In this document: one piece after another, positions 40,262 to 48,415 of the stretch
Position numbering within the stretch: position 1 is the stretch's first letter
How the letters are laid out: every line of letters starts with the position of its first letter
Assembly: GCA_045592785.1 (NCBI GenBank)
Contig: JAZNVL010000004.1
Coordinates: 1-61,039, forward strand
Direction: 5' to 3'
Origin: RGIG8244 sp045592785
Lineage (GTDB): Bacteria > Verrucomicrobiota > Lentisphaeria > Victivallales > UBA1829
DNA length: 61,039 nucleotides
The notes under the pieces: model-generated
Databases searched by the model: none
Seen by the model: the letters and a program-made list of their open reading frames with translations, nothing else
What the model was told of the DNA's origin: nothing
Made by a program: the position numbers and the translations under genes

Positions 40262-42070
40262 TTACATAACGGGCAATCCGGTTTCGGGATCCACGAGACG
40301 GTAATCTTCGATATGGATCGTGGGATCGGCGCGGAACTGCAAGTCTTTGCCGTATTCGCTTTCCAGTTCCCGGAGCAGATCGGCATCGCTGTTTTTCAAC
40401 CGTGCCATGACGGTGGGATGAATGATCACGCGCACCGCGAACTTCTTTGTTCTGCGTTTGCGTTTCAGCAGTTCCTTCAGAGCGCGCTGGATCTCCACAC
40501 TCATACTGATGGCGGACTTCACATGTCCGGACCCGTTGCAGTAAGGGCAGAGATCGTACACGGCATCCTTGACACTTTCGTGTTCCCGCTGACGTGTGAG
40601 TTCCATGAGACCGAACCGGCTGATGGGAAGGACTTTTGTACGCGCTTTATCATTCCGGAGGAATCTGGTCATAGCCTTGTTGACGGTTTCCCTGTCTTTT
40701 GCGGAACTCATATCTATGAAGTCGATGACGACCTGTCCGCCGATATTGCGCAGTCTCATCTGTCTTGCGATCTCCTCGGCGGCTTCCAGATTGGTCGCCA
40801 GGATCATTTCCGGTGCTTCCTTCCCGGTTTTGCTTTTGCCGGAGTTGATATCAATGGCGATCAATGCTTCCGTTTCGTCAATGCAGAGATACCCGCCGCC
40901 GGGCAGTTTCACGATCCGGTTGAAGATCTCCGCGACCTGTTCCGTGATCTTGTAGTGATCAAAGATGGATTCCGCCCGGTTATGGAGCAGGACTTTGGTA
41001 TGGAAATCCGAGCCGACGAACTTCGCCAGATTGGCTTTGAGTTCCACATGACGTTCGCTGTCATCCACCACGATCTCATCGATATCATCAGTGAGAAGGT
41101 CCCGGATCGTGCGTTCCAGAAGAGTGGGTTCCTGAAAGACCAGTGCCGGAGCTTTCGGCTGTACAAGAGCTTCCTCCACCTTGCTCCAGACATCCAGCAG
41201 CATATCCAGGTCCCGACGGAAGAATACGGCTTTTCTGCCTTCTCCCACGGTCCGGCAGATGATACCCATATTGTCCGGGACATTGAGATCCCGGAGGATA
41301 TTACGGAGCCGGTCCCGTTCTTTTTTATCCTCGATCTTGGTGGAAAGTCCGATATGCTTGGAGTAAGGCAATAACACCAGATACCGTCCCGGGATCGTGA
41401 TATTGGTGGTCAACCGTGCGCCTTTGGTGCCGATGGGACCTTTTGTGACCTGGACCAGGAGTTCGGAACCGCAGGGGAAGACTTTCGGGATGTCCTCGGT
41501 CTTGATCTTGCCGCTGTGGAGTTTTTCTTCCAGTTCTTTGAGACGGCGCGACTTATCCGCCCGTCCGATGAGTGACCGGATCTTTCCTGCGAAGGCATTG
41601 AAGAGTTTGCCGGATTTGGAATCGGGCACAGGGGCATCGTTTTCCGCCTTGCGGATATCTTCCAGGATATCGTAAGATGCCGGGAGCATATCCCGGTAAT
41701 GCAGGAACGCATTTTTCTCTGCGCCGATATCCACGAACGCGGCTTCCAGCGTGGGTTCCAGCCGGGTGATACGCCCCAGATAAATGGAGCCTGCCACGAT
41801 CTCACTGGAAGGACGTTCCAGTTCGTATTCCTCCAGCCGTCCGTCACAGAGGAGAGCGGATCTGTTTTCCAGTTCTTCGCAGTTGAGGATGATCTGTTTC
41901 CGGATCTTTTTTTCGGGTTTCAGAGGTGGTTCCGGTGCTTTTTTCTGTTTCGGAGCGGGCTGCGGTTTCTTTTCGGGTTCCGGTTGTTTCTTCCGGGATT
42001 TTTTTACGACAGCCTGCGGTTGTTCCTCCGGCAAACTGTCGTTGTTCTTCTTGTTTTTGCGTTGTGCCAT
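40262..42070 (-). CDS. rng: Ribonuclease E/G family endoribonuclease
   Basis: 602 residues. The Lys/Pro-rich N-terminal ~60 residues are a low-complexity extension. The S1-like domain follows (SIYLGRITRLEPTLEAAFVDIGAEKNAFLHYRDM, about 93-126) with an insert containing KSRRLKELEEKLHSGK. The DNase I-like catalytic part has IDINSGKS and VIDFIDM, with the two Mg-binding aspartates, and the zinc link CPYCNGSG near residue 516. No long C-terminal scaffold is present, so it resembles RNase G more than E. coli RNase E. It processes rRNA and starts mRNA decay. Lies 30 bp after fmt. Confidence 0.9.
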   Translation of the reverse strand: MAQRKNKKNNDSLPEEQPQAVVKKSRKKQPEPEKKPQPAPKQKKAPEPPLKPEKKIRKQIILNCEELENRSALLCDGRLEEYELERPSSEIVAGSIYLGRITRLEPTLEAAFVDIGAEKNAFLHYRDMLPASYDILEDIRKAENDAPVPDSKSGKLFNAFAGKIRSLIGRADKSRRLKELEEKLHSGKIKTEDIPKVFPCGSELLVQVTKGPIGTKGARLTTNITIPGRYLVLLPYSKHIGLSTKIEDKKERDRLRNILRDLNVPDNMGIICRTVGEGRKAVFFRRDLDMLLDVWSKVEEALVQPKAPALVFQEPTLLERTIRDLLTDDIDEIVVDDSERHVELKANLAKFVGSDFHTKVLLHNRAESIFDHYKITEQVAEIFNRIVKLPGGGYLCIDETEALIAIDINSGKSKTGKEAPEMILATNLEAAEEIARQMRLRNIGGQVVIDFIDMSSAKDRETVNKAMTRFLRNDKARTKVLPISRFGLMELTRQREHESVKDAVYDLCPYCNGSGHVKSAISMSVEIQRALKELLKRKRRTKKFAVRVIIHPTVMARLKNSDADLLRELESEYGKDLQFRADPTIHIEDYRLVDPETGLPVM

Positions 42071-42100
42071 GTGTTGAGCCTGTTCTGATGCCCGGCGGGA

Positions 42101-43081
42101 TCAAGCCTTGTCCTGCCCATTCAGAAGGATATCCCCGATGGAAATGCGGCAACCGTTGAGAAAATCCGCCACAGGCATTTCCTTTTTTCCTTCCGGCAGT
42201 ACGCGTTCGACGACAAGAGAACCCCGTCCGCACCGGATCATCATTTGATTGTTTGAGTAAGCGATAAATTCACCGGGCTGCGCCTGGGGGGATTCCCAGG
42301 AAGTCCCTTTTGCCCTGGTGATCTTGACATTGTGGATCCGGTCCTTCATCATCACGCGGAACGTCATGGAGGGCCAACCGTGAAATGCCCGCACTTTCCG
42401 CGCAATAACGGCTGCATCTTCCCGGAAATCCACGGATCCATCGGATTTCCGGATCTTTACGGCGATGGTCACACCTTCTTCGGGCTGCGGAACGGGTTCC
42501 AATCCATTTGCCACTCTGCGCAGGGCATCACCGATATGTTCCCCTGCCAAATGCGCAAGCTGCTGTTCCAGTTCGCCCGTCGTGATTTCCGGTGAGATCG
42601 CAAGACGATGCGTTTCGTAAACGGGTCCGGTATCCAGTCCCTTTTCCATGCGCATGAATGCCACGCCGGTTTCCTCATCGCCATTGAGAAGCGCAGTCGT
42701 AATGGGAGAGGCTCCACGGTAACGGGGCAGAAGCGAGGCATGGACATTGAAGCATCCGAACCGGGGGAGCGAAAGCAGATCCATTTTCAGGAGTTGTCCG
42801 AAAGAGACCACCACCACGATATCGGGCGCGGCGGCACGGACCTGATCCAGAAACTCCGGAGTATTGACCGAAGGGATCCGCTGACAGTCGATCCCGTGAT
42901 CATCCGCCCATTTCCCCAACGGGGTGGGTGTGAGGATCCGTTTTCTGCCTGCGGCCTTATCCACTTGCGTACCGACGCCGCAAAGCCGGATCCCGGGATC
43001 TTTCCAGAGTGCTTCCAGTACAGGGACGGCGAATGCGCCTGCACCAAGGAAAAAGACATTTACTGTTTCATCACTGTTCAT
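42101..43081 (-). CDS. fmt: Methionyl-tRNA formyltransferase
   Basis: Formylates initiator Met-tRNA using 10-formyltetrahydrofolate. 326 residues from the ATG at 43081; an ATG six codons upstream lacks a better ribosome-binding site. Conserved parts are VFFLGAGAFAVPVLEAL, VVVSFGQLL, the catalytic FNVHASLLPRYRGASPI with Asn and His, and MEKGLDTGPV with the Asp. A C-terminal OB-like tRNA-binding domain follows. Usual length ~310. Followed by rng in the same unit; the usual partner def is not in this window. A weak promoter (TGGAAA-16-TATGTT) lies about 65-90 bp upstream. Confidence 0.93.
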   Translation of the reverse strand: MNSDETVNVFFLGAGAFAVPVLEALWKDPGIRLCGVGTQVDKAAGRKRILTPTPLGKWADDHGIDCQRIPSVNTPEFLDQVRAAAPDIVVVVSFGQLLKMDLLSLPRFGCFNVHASLLPRYRGASPITTALLNGDEETGVAFMRMEKGLDTGPVYETHRLAISPEITTGELEQQLAHLAGEHIGDALRRVANGLEPVPQPEEGVTIAVKIRKSDGSVDFREDAAVIARKVRAFHGWPSMTFRVMMKDRIHNVKITRAKGTSWESPQAQPGEFIAYSNNQMMIRCGRGSLVVERVLPEGKKEMPVADFLNGCRISIGDILLNGQDKA

Positions 43082-43232
43082 CGGGGGTCTGAACTCCATA
43101 GCAAATCGGCTGAATCTGACGACTTCCGGCGTATCCGGACTTGTAAGCGTATAACATAGCACAAAAAACGGAATTTTCCAGTAAAAAGCATGATTTTTTT
43201 GGAAAAACCGGAGAAAAAATAACAGACTTTAT

Positions 43233-43260
43233 TTGCTTTTTTTCAGACCGGCTGTATTTT
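43233..43260 (+). promoter_or_regulatory. Promoter of the PAS sensor gene
   Basis: TTGCTT (43233-43238), 16-bp spacer, TATTTT (43255-43260), 48 bp before the start codon. Confidence 0.5.
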
Positions 43261-43307
43261 ACTTCACAGTGATGTTTATACATTAACAAACTTCCGGGAG
43301 TTTTTTT

Positions 43308-45635
43308 ATGATGGAAATACTGCCTGATTATATGGGCATACTCCATTCTCTGCATTGTTTCACCATGCTGATCTTCGGCGTCGTGCTCTTCTCTCAATAC
43401 ATCACAGGGAGAGTACCGAAAGAGGAAGGCTCACGCCTTTTCCCCTTCTTCGCCGCCTATGCCGGATTCCAGGCTCTCACGCTCCTTGCCGGACTCCATG
43501 TGATGGAGGGTACGCCGTTCCCCCATCTGGATATGGTACGAATCATTTTTTCCGGTGCCGGATATTTGAGCTTGCTGATCTTCTCGCTGGCTCTGCTGGG
43601 GTGTTATGCCCAGCGGATCACCATTTATGTCTGCGTGTGTATCTCGCTGACTCTGGGTGCCGCACTGCTTTCCGGAAGAATGTTCATACTCTATCCCATG
43701 ATCTTCATCATCGTGCCCTGTAATATTCTTTTTGCCGGTGCCATGCAGAAGATCGCCTTCGACACAAAGGATGAACGGCGGAAAAAGTTATTTATCCGCC
43801 TCGGACTGCTTCAGATCCTCTATCTGATCCTCCAAACGCCTTTGAGCCTGCGTTATCAGCCCATGTTCCAACTGGATGCACCTCTGCAATTCCTGATCCC
43901 GCTGTTCCGGCTCCTCTCCATTGTCGTCATCCTGGGGCAAACTTCCTGCGTATATCTCCTGACACAGCCTGATTTCCGGTTCCGTTGGAACCGCATCCGG
44001 GATTTCGCGCTGCTTCTGATCCTGTTCCTTTCTTCCGGATTCCTGATCCTGCGCTTTTTTGCGGTCCGGGGACACCGTCAGGCGTTGTATATCAACGAAG
44101 AAAAACTGCAAATGGTGCAGAACGGTTTGACCGAACGTCTGACCCGGCATAAGATGCAGTTGGAACGCTGGAGTGATTGTGCGGAAAGTCTGTTCGATTT
44201 GTATCAGCAATTACACATCCACACCAGCGAAGAAGCAAGCCGTTCTTACGGATTCTCGCCTCTGCTCCTGGACAACAAAGGGATTTGCACCCACTCGCTG
44301 CACAAGGAATGGATCGGAAACGATTTCGCGGCACAGGGACTCCTCTCCGAACAGGCAACATTGGAAAAGGGAGAAGTCGCCTGCGTGCTTGTGCAGGGAA
44401 CAACGGCCGATGACACCCGGTTCTTCCTCGTACAGAAACGGATAACACCCAATACCGGGTACATGGGACTGCTGGTCGATTATCCGCTGTTCCGGTTCCG
44501 GGAGGCGGATGATGAATTTTTCCTTGTCGCGCCGGATGGCAAGATCATACTTGACCACAGCGGGAAATATGTGGGGATGAGACTGCAGAACGTATCTTCT
44601 GCAAAAATGGAACTCCTTGACAGCAAGGGGCATGTCATTCATCTGAAAAACAACCGCGCGGACCGGAAACACTGGCGCATGTTCCTTTCCACGCCCATCG
44701 ACTCTCCGGATTTTCTCAAAGATGCGACCCTGATCCTGTATGCGGAATCGGATCATGCGATCCTGACATACCGCGTGGGATTGCACGTCGTCATGCTTTT
44801 CTGGGTCCTTCTGCTTCTGATGATCTGTCTGTGGAACATCCGACGGGAATTTGCCAAAGTGGAAGCCCAGCTTAAAGTCATTCGCGGTGAGTTCAGCCAG
44901 CGGAGCGTGATCCCCACACTCATGGTCAACGATGAATGTATCATCCGGGATATCAATCAACCTGCCGTGGATTTGTTCGGGATCCCGGAAAATGAGATCA
45001 TCGGACAGCCCCTTGACCGTTTTATCCGGTCGGCGGAAACAATGCCGTTCCGCGAAAGCGTGAACCTTTCCCTGCAGCAGAACCGTCCGGAGATCATGAC
45101 CGGGTTCTGCAATATCCACGGGATCGGAGAAAAGTTCTGTGTATGTATCCACATGCCTGCGCCCGAATACATTGCTCTCGGGAAACCGTTATGTGCATTC
45201 CGTTTCATGCTCCGGCATGATGCCGTCAAAGTGGATCCCGTCATCGCCGCCGCCTGGGTCTCCTACTGCCGCAGTGCGGCTGACCCGGTGTTCCTGTTGT
45301 CCGATGACGGCAGGATCTTTTCGGGGAATCTGGATGAAGTATTCGGCAGGGAACCGGAGAAACTGGAAGATATTTTCCCCGCCGAAACAGCCCGTGTTTT
45401 CCGTTCCATGACAGAGAACGTTCTGCTTTCCAAGCGGGTATTCAACTTCGAAACAGAGATCACGATCGGCAGTGTCAGCCGCGTGTATGATATCATGTTC
45501 TTCCCCGTGGAATTACTTTCCGCACAGCACCAGCCCCCCGCCGCCGTCGGGGTCATTGCAAGAGATATTTCCAGAATACGGCAGAAGGAAAAAGCCGTGC
45601 AGTCCCTGCAAGCTCAATTCCTGCCGAAAGAATAA
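43308..45635 (+). CDS. Membrane sensor with two PAS-like domains and no output domain
   Basis: 775 residues. About eight transmembrane helices occupy residues 10-255. A ~240-residue extracytoplasmic region (ALYINEEKLQMVQNGL to about residue 485) follows, then one more membrane helix (VVMLFWVLLLLMICLW). Two cytoplasmic PAS-like domains come next, from about 530 (PTLMVNDECIIRDINQPAVDLFGIPENEIIGQPL) and about 655 (ADPVFLLSDDGRIFSGNLDEVFG). The protein ends 20 residues after the second PAS with a helix (RQKEKAVQSLQAQFLPKE) of the sort that usually leads into a kinase, GGDEF or other output domain, none of which follows. Start ATG is 7 nt from GGGAG. Its 3' end overlaps the convergent DMT gene by 22 bp. 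Confidence 0.75.
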   Translation: MMEILPDYMGILHSLHCFTMLIFGVVLFSQYITGRVPKEEGSRLFPFFAAYAGFQALTLLAGLHVMEGTPFPHLDMVRIIFSGAGYLSLLIFSLALLGCYAQRITIYVCVCISLTLGAALLSGRMFILYPMIFIIVPCNILFAGAMQKIAFDTKDERRKKLFIRLGLLQILYLILQTPLSLRYQPMFQLDAPLQFLIPLFRLLSIVVILGQTSCVYLLTQPDFRFRWNRIRDFALLLILFLSSGFLILRFFAVRGHRQALYINEEKLQMVQNGLTERLTRHKMQLERWSDCAESLFDLYQQLHIHTSEEASRSYGFSPLLLDNKGICTHSLHKEWIGNDFAAQGLLSEQATLEKGEVACVLVQGTTADDTRFFLVQKRITPNTGYMGLLVDYPLFRFREADDEFFLVAPDGKIILDHSGKYVGMRLQNVSSAKMELLDSKGHVIHLKNNRADRKHWRMFLSTPIDSPDFLKDATLILYAESDHAILTYRVGLHVVMLFWVLLLLMICLWNIRREFAKVEAQLKVIRGEFSQRSVIPTLMVNDECIIRDINQPAVDLFGIPENEIIGQPLDRFIRSAETMPFRESVNLSLQQNRPEIMTGFCNIHGIGEKFCVCIHMPAPEYIALGKPLCAFRFMLRHDAVKVDPVIAAAWVSYCRSAADPVFLLSDDGRIFSGNLDEVFGREPEKLEDIFPAETARVFRSMTENVLLSKRVFNFETEITIGSVSRVYDIMFFPVELLSAQHQPPAAVGVIARDISRIRQKEKAVQSLQAQFLPKE

Positions 45636-46510
45636 CACATCAGCGCAAGCAACATCAGTGCCGCCATGATGAAACGGCGGAACCAGTCCTTCCGGGATAC
45701 CGCCGGTTCGTGTCCGAACACATGAAGCCGTATCAGCAGGATCCCGATGATGACGGAAAAGATCCCCCGGAATGCCTGCAACACACTGCCGTACACCACC
45801 CCGATGGTCGTGAAACTGTAAAACAAAACCAGCATGGCGGCAAACCAGATCAGCCCGAACGGCGATGCCGCAATAAATTCCCGGGGCGAACACCTGATCT
45901 TGAACAGCAGACCGACAGGGAGAAGTCCTGCCAGTGCATACTCCATGGAGACCGCCGCCAACGCACGGATAAATTCATTCTCCGCCGATGTGCATTTCAC
46001 AAATTCCGCGATACACAGATCGCTGCCGATGTACCCGGTCAGTGTCATGGCAAGATACAACAGTGCTTTCATCGAAATACGCAATCCGCTGTAATTCATC
46101 CCCACCGCCGCAATGGAACACAACAGGATCCCCAGCCATTGCAGTCCGGTGATCGTCTGTCCCATGAACAATGCACAGAACAGCGCAAGAAATATGATCT
46201 TCACGCCCAGAAGTGAGGAAAGACGGGAGGCTTCCACATGGCGGTTCGCCAGAAATAACGAGAACTGTCCCAGATACAAACTCGTGATCCCGCCGGCAAG
46301 ATAACACCATGCTTTCCAGTCTGAAACGGGGATCGTATATCTGCCGTGAAGCACCAGCAGAAGCAGAAACGCAGGGATACAGGACGCCATCAGAGAAAGG
46401 ATCGTCAGTTTCACGGAACTGTTGTGACGGTTCATGAAGGAACGGGATGCCACATAGGACAACGATTGGAACAATGCCGCCGCGAATCCGGCAAGGATCC
46501 CGGGGATCAT
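45614..46510 (-). CDS. DMT/EamA family transporter
   Basis: 298 residues with about ten predicted membrane helices in two five-helix halves, the layout of drug/metabolite transporters. The first half contains YLGQFSLFLANRHVEASRLSSLLGVKIIFLALFCALFMGQ, typical of EamA repeats. The second half has FTTIGVVYGSVLQAFRGIFSVIIGILL. The substrate is unknown. The start overlaps the stop of the upstream formyltransferase-like gene by 4 bp (ATGA), so both are co-translated. Confidence 0.8.
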   Translation of the reverse strand: MIPGILAGFAAALFQSLSYVASRSFMNRHNSSVKLTILSLMASCIPAFLLLLVLHGRYTIPVSDWKAWCYLAGGITSLYLGQFSLFLANRHVEASRLSSLLGVKIIFLALFCALFMGQTITGLQWLGILLCSIAAVGMNYSGLRISMKALLYLAMTLTGYIGSDLCIAEFVKCTSAENEFIRALAAVSMEYALAGLLPVGLLFKIRCSPREFIAASPFGLIWFAAMLVLFYSFTTIGVVYGSVLQAFRGIFSVIIGILLIRLHVFGHEPAVSRKDWFRRFIMAALMLLALMCYSFGRN

Positions 46511-47382
46511 GGCAATTCCCCTTCAAAATCCGCAGGGACCGGGATCGGGGGACAACCGGATTTGTAGACCACCGTCCGGATCTCCTCCCCGTGATATTTC
46601 AGGGGCGAAAACGTGAAAGCACCTGCGGCGTAATCCCGTACGACACGGGGGAACACTTCCCAATCGCCATATTCTTTCAGACGGTCCACATTCCGGGAGG
46701 CAACGATCCGCAGAATATCATTAGCATATTCCGCAGGCGTTTTCCCTGCACGACGTTCTTTCGCCGCCTGCAATTCTTCCAGCGTATACCCGCAGAGATC
46801 CAACGGCATACTGCCGGAGATCCCCAGGATCGGGCCTTCATCCATTTCCGTTGCGCCCAGCGAGACCTGCTGCGCCACGATCACACTGCTGCGGATCCCG
46901 GAGTACCCCGCCAGGATCGCGTATTCCGTGGGACCGAGGTGGAGTCCGGCAAAGACCCGTTTCCCATCTTCCATCACAGTCAGGTCGCCGGGGTGTACAT
47001 TCAAACAGGGGTAATCCGCCGTGATATTGCATAACGTGATGAACCCGGCATGGATCCCGAAATCAATGGGATATGCCGCAAGTTTTGCACGCAAACCGTC
47101 AGTCCATTCCTCCCGCAAACGCATCCCGTTCCCGGTCCGGATTGAGACTTTCGCCTCTCCTGCGGCGCGATAAAATGCAACGATATCATGTTCCACCAGA
47201 GGGAGTTGAAACTTGGCAGCAAGTTCGCGTGCGCGACTTGTTTCCGGCCGGTCGGTCACAAGAACGGAAGCACGCCAGGGGGCATGGGGATCGTTCTGAA
47301 TATCCCGGAGCAGGACTTCGGCATTGGTACCTGCGCCGCTGAGGAAGACGGCGGCATTTTTCTGAAATTGACAGCAGTTCAT
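46507..47382 (-). CDS. PurN-like formyltransferase family protein
   Basis: 291 residues. AVFLSGAGTNAEVLLRD at the N-terminus resembles the SGxGSN phosphate loop of PurN (GAR transformylase). YPCLNVHPGDL carries Asn and His of the formyltransferase catalytic motif, and MDEGPIL the acidic residue. True PurN is ~200 residues; this protein has a long C-terminal extension (about 200-291) and a divergent middle, so it may act on another amine. Paired with a DMT transporter, which could import or export the related metabolite (inference). Confidence 0.65.
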   Translation of the reverse strand: MNCCQFQKNAAVFLSGAGTNAEVLLRDIQNDPHAPWRASVLVTDRPETSRARELAAKFQLPLVEHDIVAFYRAAGEAKVSIRTGNGMRLREEWTDGLRAKLAAYPIDFGIHAGFITLCNITADYPCLNVHPGDLTVMEDGKRVFAGLHLGPTEYAILAGYSGIRSSVIVAQQVSLGATEMDEGPILGISGSMPLDLCGYTLEELQAAKERRAGKTPAEYANDILRIVASRNVDRLKEYGDWEVFPRVVRDYAAGAFTFSPLKYHGEEIRTVVYKSGCPPIPVPADFEGELP

Positions 47383-47413
47383 AAGTATTACCTGTGAGAA
47401 AAGTTAGCGGCAT

Positions 47414-47441
47414 ACAATACAATCAAAACGGGAAAAATCAA
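47414..47441 (-). promoter_or_regulatory. Promoter of the formyltransferase-like gene
   Basis: Minus-strand TTGATT (47441-47436), 16-bp spacer, TATTGT (47419-47414). Confidence 0.55.
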
Positions 47442-47460
47442 ATAAAAATGCGTTTTTTTC

Positions 47461-47489
47461 TTGCATTTTCCCTCTTCCTGTTGTAAATT
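47461..47489 (+). promoter_or_regulatory. Promoter of the DUF3842 cluster
   Basis: TTGCAT (47461-47466), 17-bp spacer, TAAATT (47484-47489), 20 bp before the start codon, so the leader is very short. Confidence 0.55.
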
Positions 47490-47509
47490 GCAACTATGGA
47501 GTTTGAATT

Positions 47510-47914
47510 ATGAATATACTTGTCATTGATGCGCATGGCGGCGGCGCAGGAAAACAACTTGTCGCCGCGATCCGCGCACGGTTCCCCGAAACGGAGATCA
47601 TGGCGGTCGGAACCAACAGTATGGCGGCACTTGCCATGCTGAAAGCCGGCGCCGATCACGCCGCCACCGGAGAAAATGCCGTGGTCGTCGGATGCCGGAA
47701 TGCCGACATCATCATGGGCCCGGTGGGGATCGTGATCGCGGATTCCCTGTTCGGGGAGATCACCCCGGTCATGGCATTGGCTGTGGCGCAAAGCAAGGCG
47801 AAACGTATTCTGCTGCCCTTCAATCAATGCGGAAATATCGTTGCCGGCGTGGAAAATACTTCGGTGGCACGCCTGGTACAATGTGCCGTCGCGGAACTGG
47901 AAAAACTCGTATGA
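47510..47914 (+). CDS. DUF3842 family protein
   Basis: 134 residues, close to the family length. MNILVIDAHGGGAGKQLVAAI is a Rossmann-type loop, GTNSMAALAMLKAGADHAATGENAVVV and DIIMGPVGIVIADSLFGEITPVMA are the family's conserved blocks. DUF3842 is common in Clostridia and some PVC bacteria and has no proven role. The start follows GGAG at 8 nt. It opens a three-gene unit with an unknown 153-residue protein and a GT-C enzyme. Confidence 0.85.
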   Translation: MNILVIDAHGGGAGKQLVAAIRARFPETEIMAVGTNSMAALAMLKAGADHAATGENAVVVGCRNADIIMGPVGIVIADSLFGEITPVMALAVAQSKAKRILLPFNQCGNIVAGVENTSVARLVQCAVAELEKLV

Positions 47915-47953
47915 CTCAACGGAAACAATCTTTTTATCACGGAGAATAATATT

Positions 47954-48415
47954 ATGGCGTTACCCTCGTTCGGCGTACAACTCATCGAAGGGAAGATCCT
48001 TTCGGAAATCAAAAAACTCATCGAAAACAAAGTGTCCACCGTGTTCCTGGCATCCGTGCTGCCACCCGCAGAACCCGATGCAACAGGAAAACTCCGCGTG
48101 GATGCCGAACTCAAACTTGTCATCCGGGAACTTGTTCTGGACTACACCGCACATGCCGGAAAAGACGAACGGCGCGAATTGCCCGTGGAGATCCCGGAAC
48201 GCGTGATCGAGATCCATACCGCGATCCCGGCGAAAAAGCCTTCCGCCATGAATGATGCCTCAACAATGCCGCTGGAACTCCGCAGTCTCGCCCTGGATTG
48301 TGTGTTCTCCGGCGTGGAATTCAAGCAGACCATGATGGGTGTGGGCGCAACCGCCCACGGCGTTCATGCCGTTTTGGAAATCTCCGGAACCGGAAAAGCC
48401 GTATGGATGGAATAA
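47954..48415 (+). CDS. Hypothetical protein, 153 residues
   Basis: No family recognised. A mixed alpha/beta composition starting MALPSFGVQLIEGKILSEIKKLIENK, with no signal peptide or membrane segment, so probably cytoplasmic. The start is supported by GGAGA at 8 nt and by its position 39 bp after DUF3842. Its 3' end overlaps the start of the GT-C gene by 13 bp, which suggests translational coupling. Confidence 0.65.
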   Translation: MALPSFGVQLIEGKILSEIKKLIENKVSTVFLASVLPPAEPDATGKLRVDAELKLVIRELVLDYTAHAGKDERRELPVEIPERVIEIHTAIPAKKPSAMNDASTMPLELRSLALDCVFSGVEFKQTMMGVGATAHGVHAVLEISGTGKAVWME

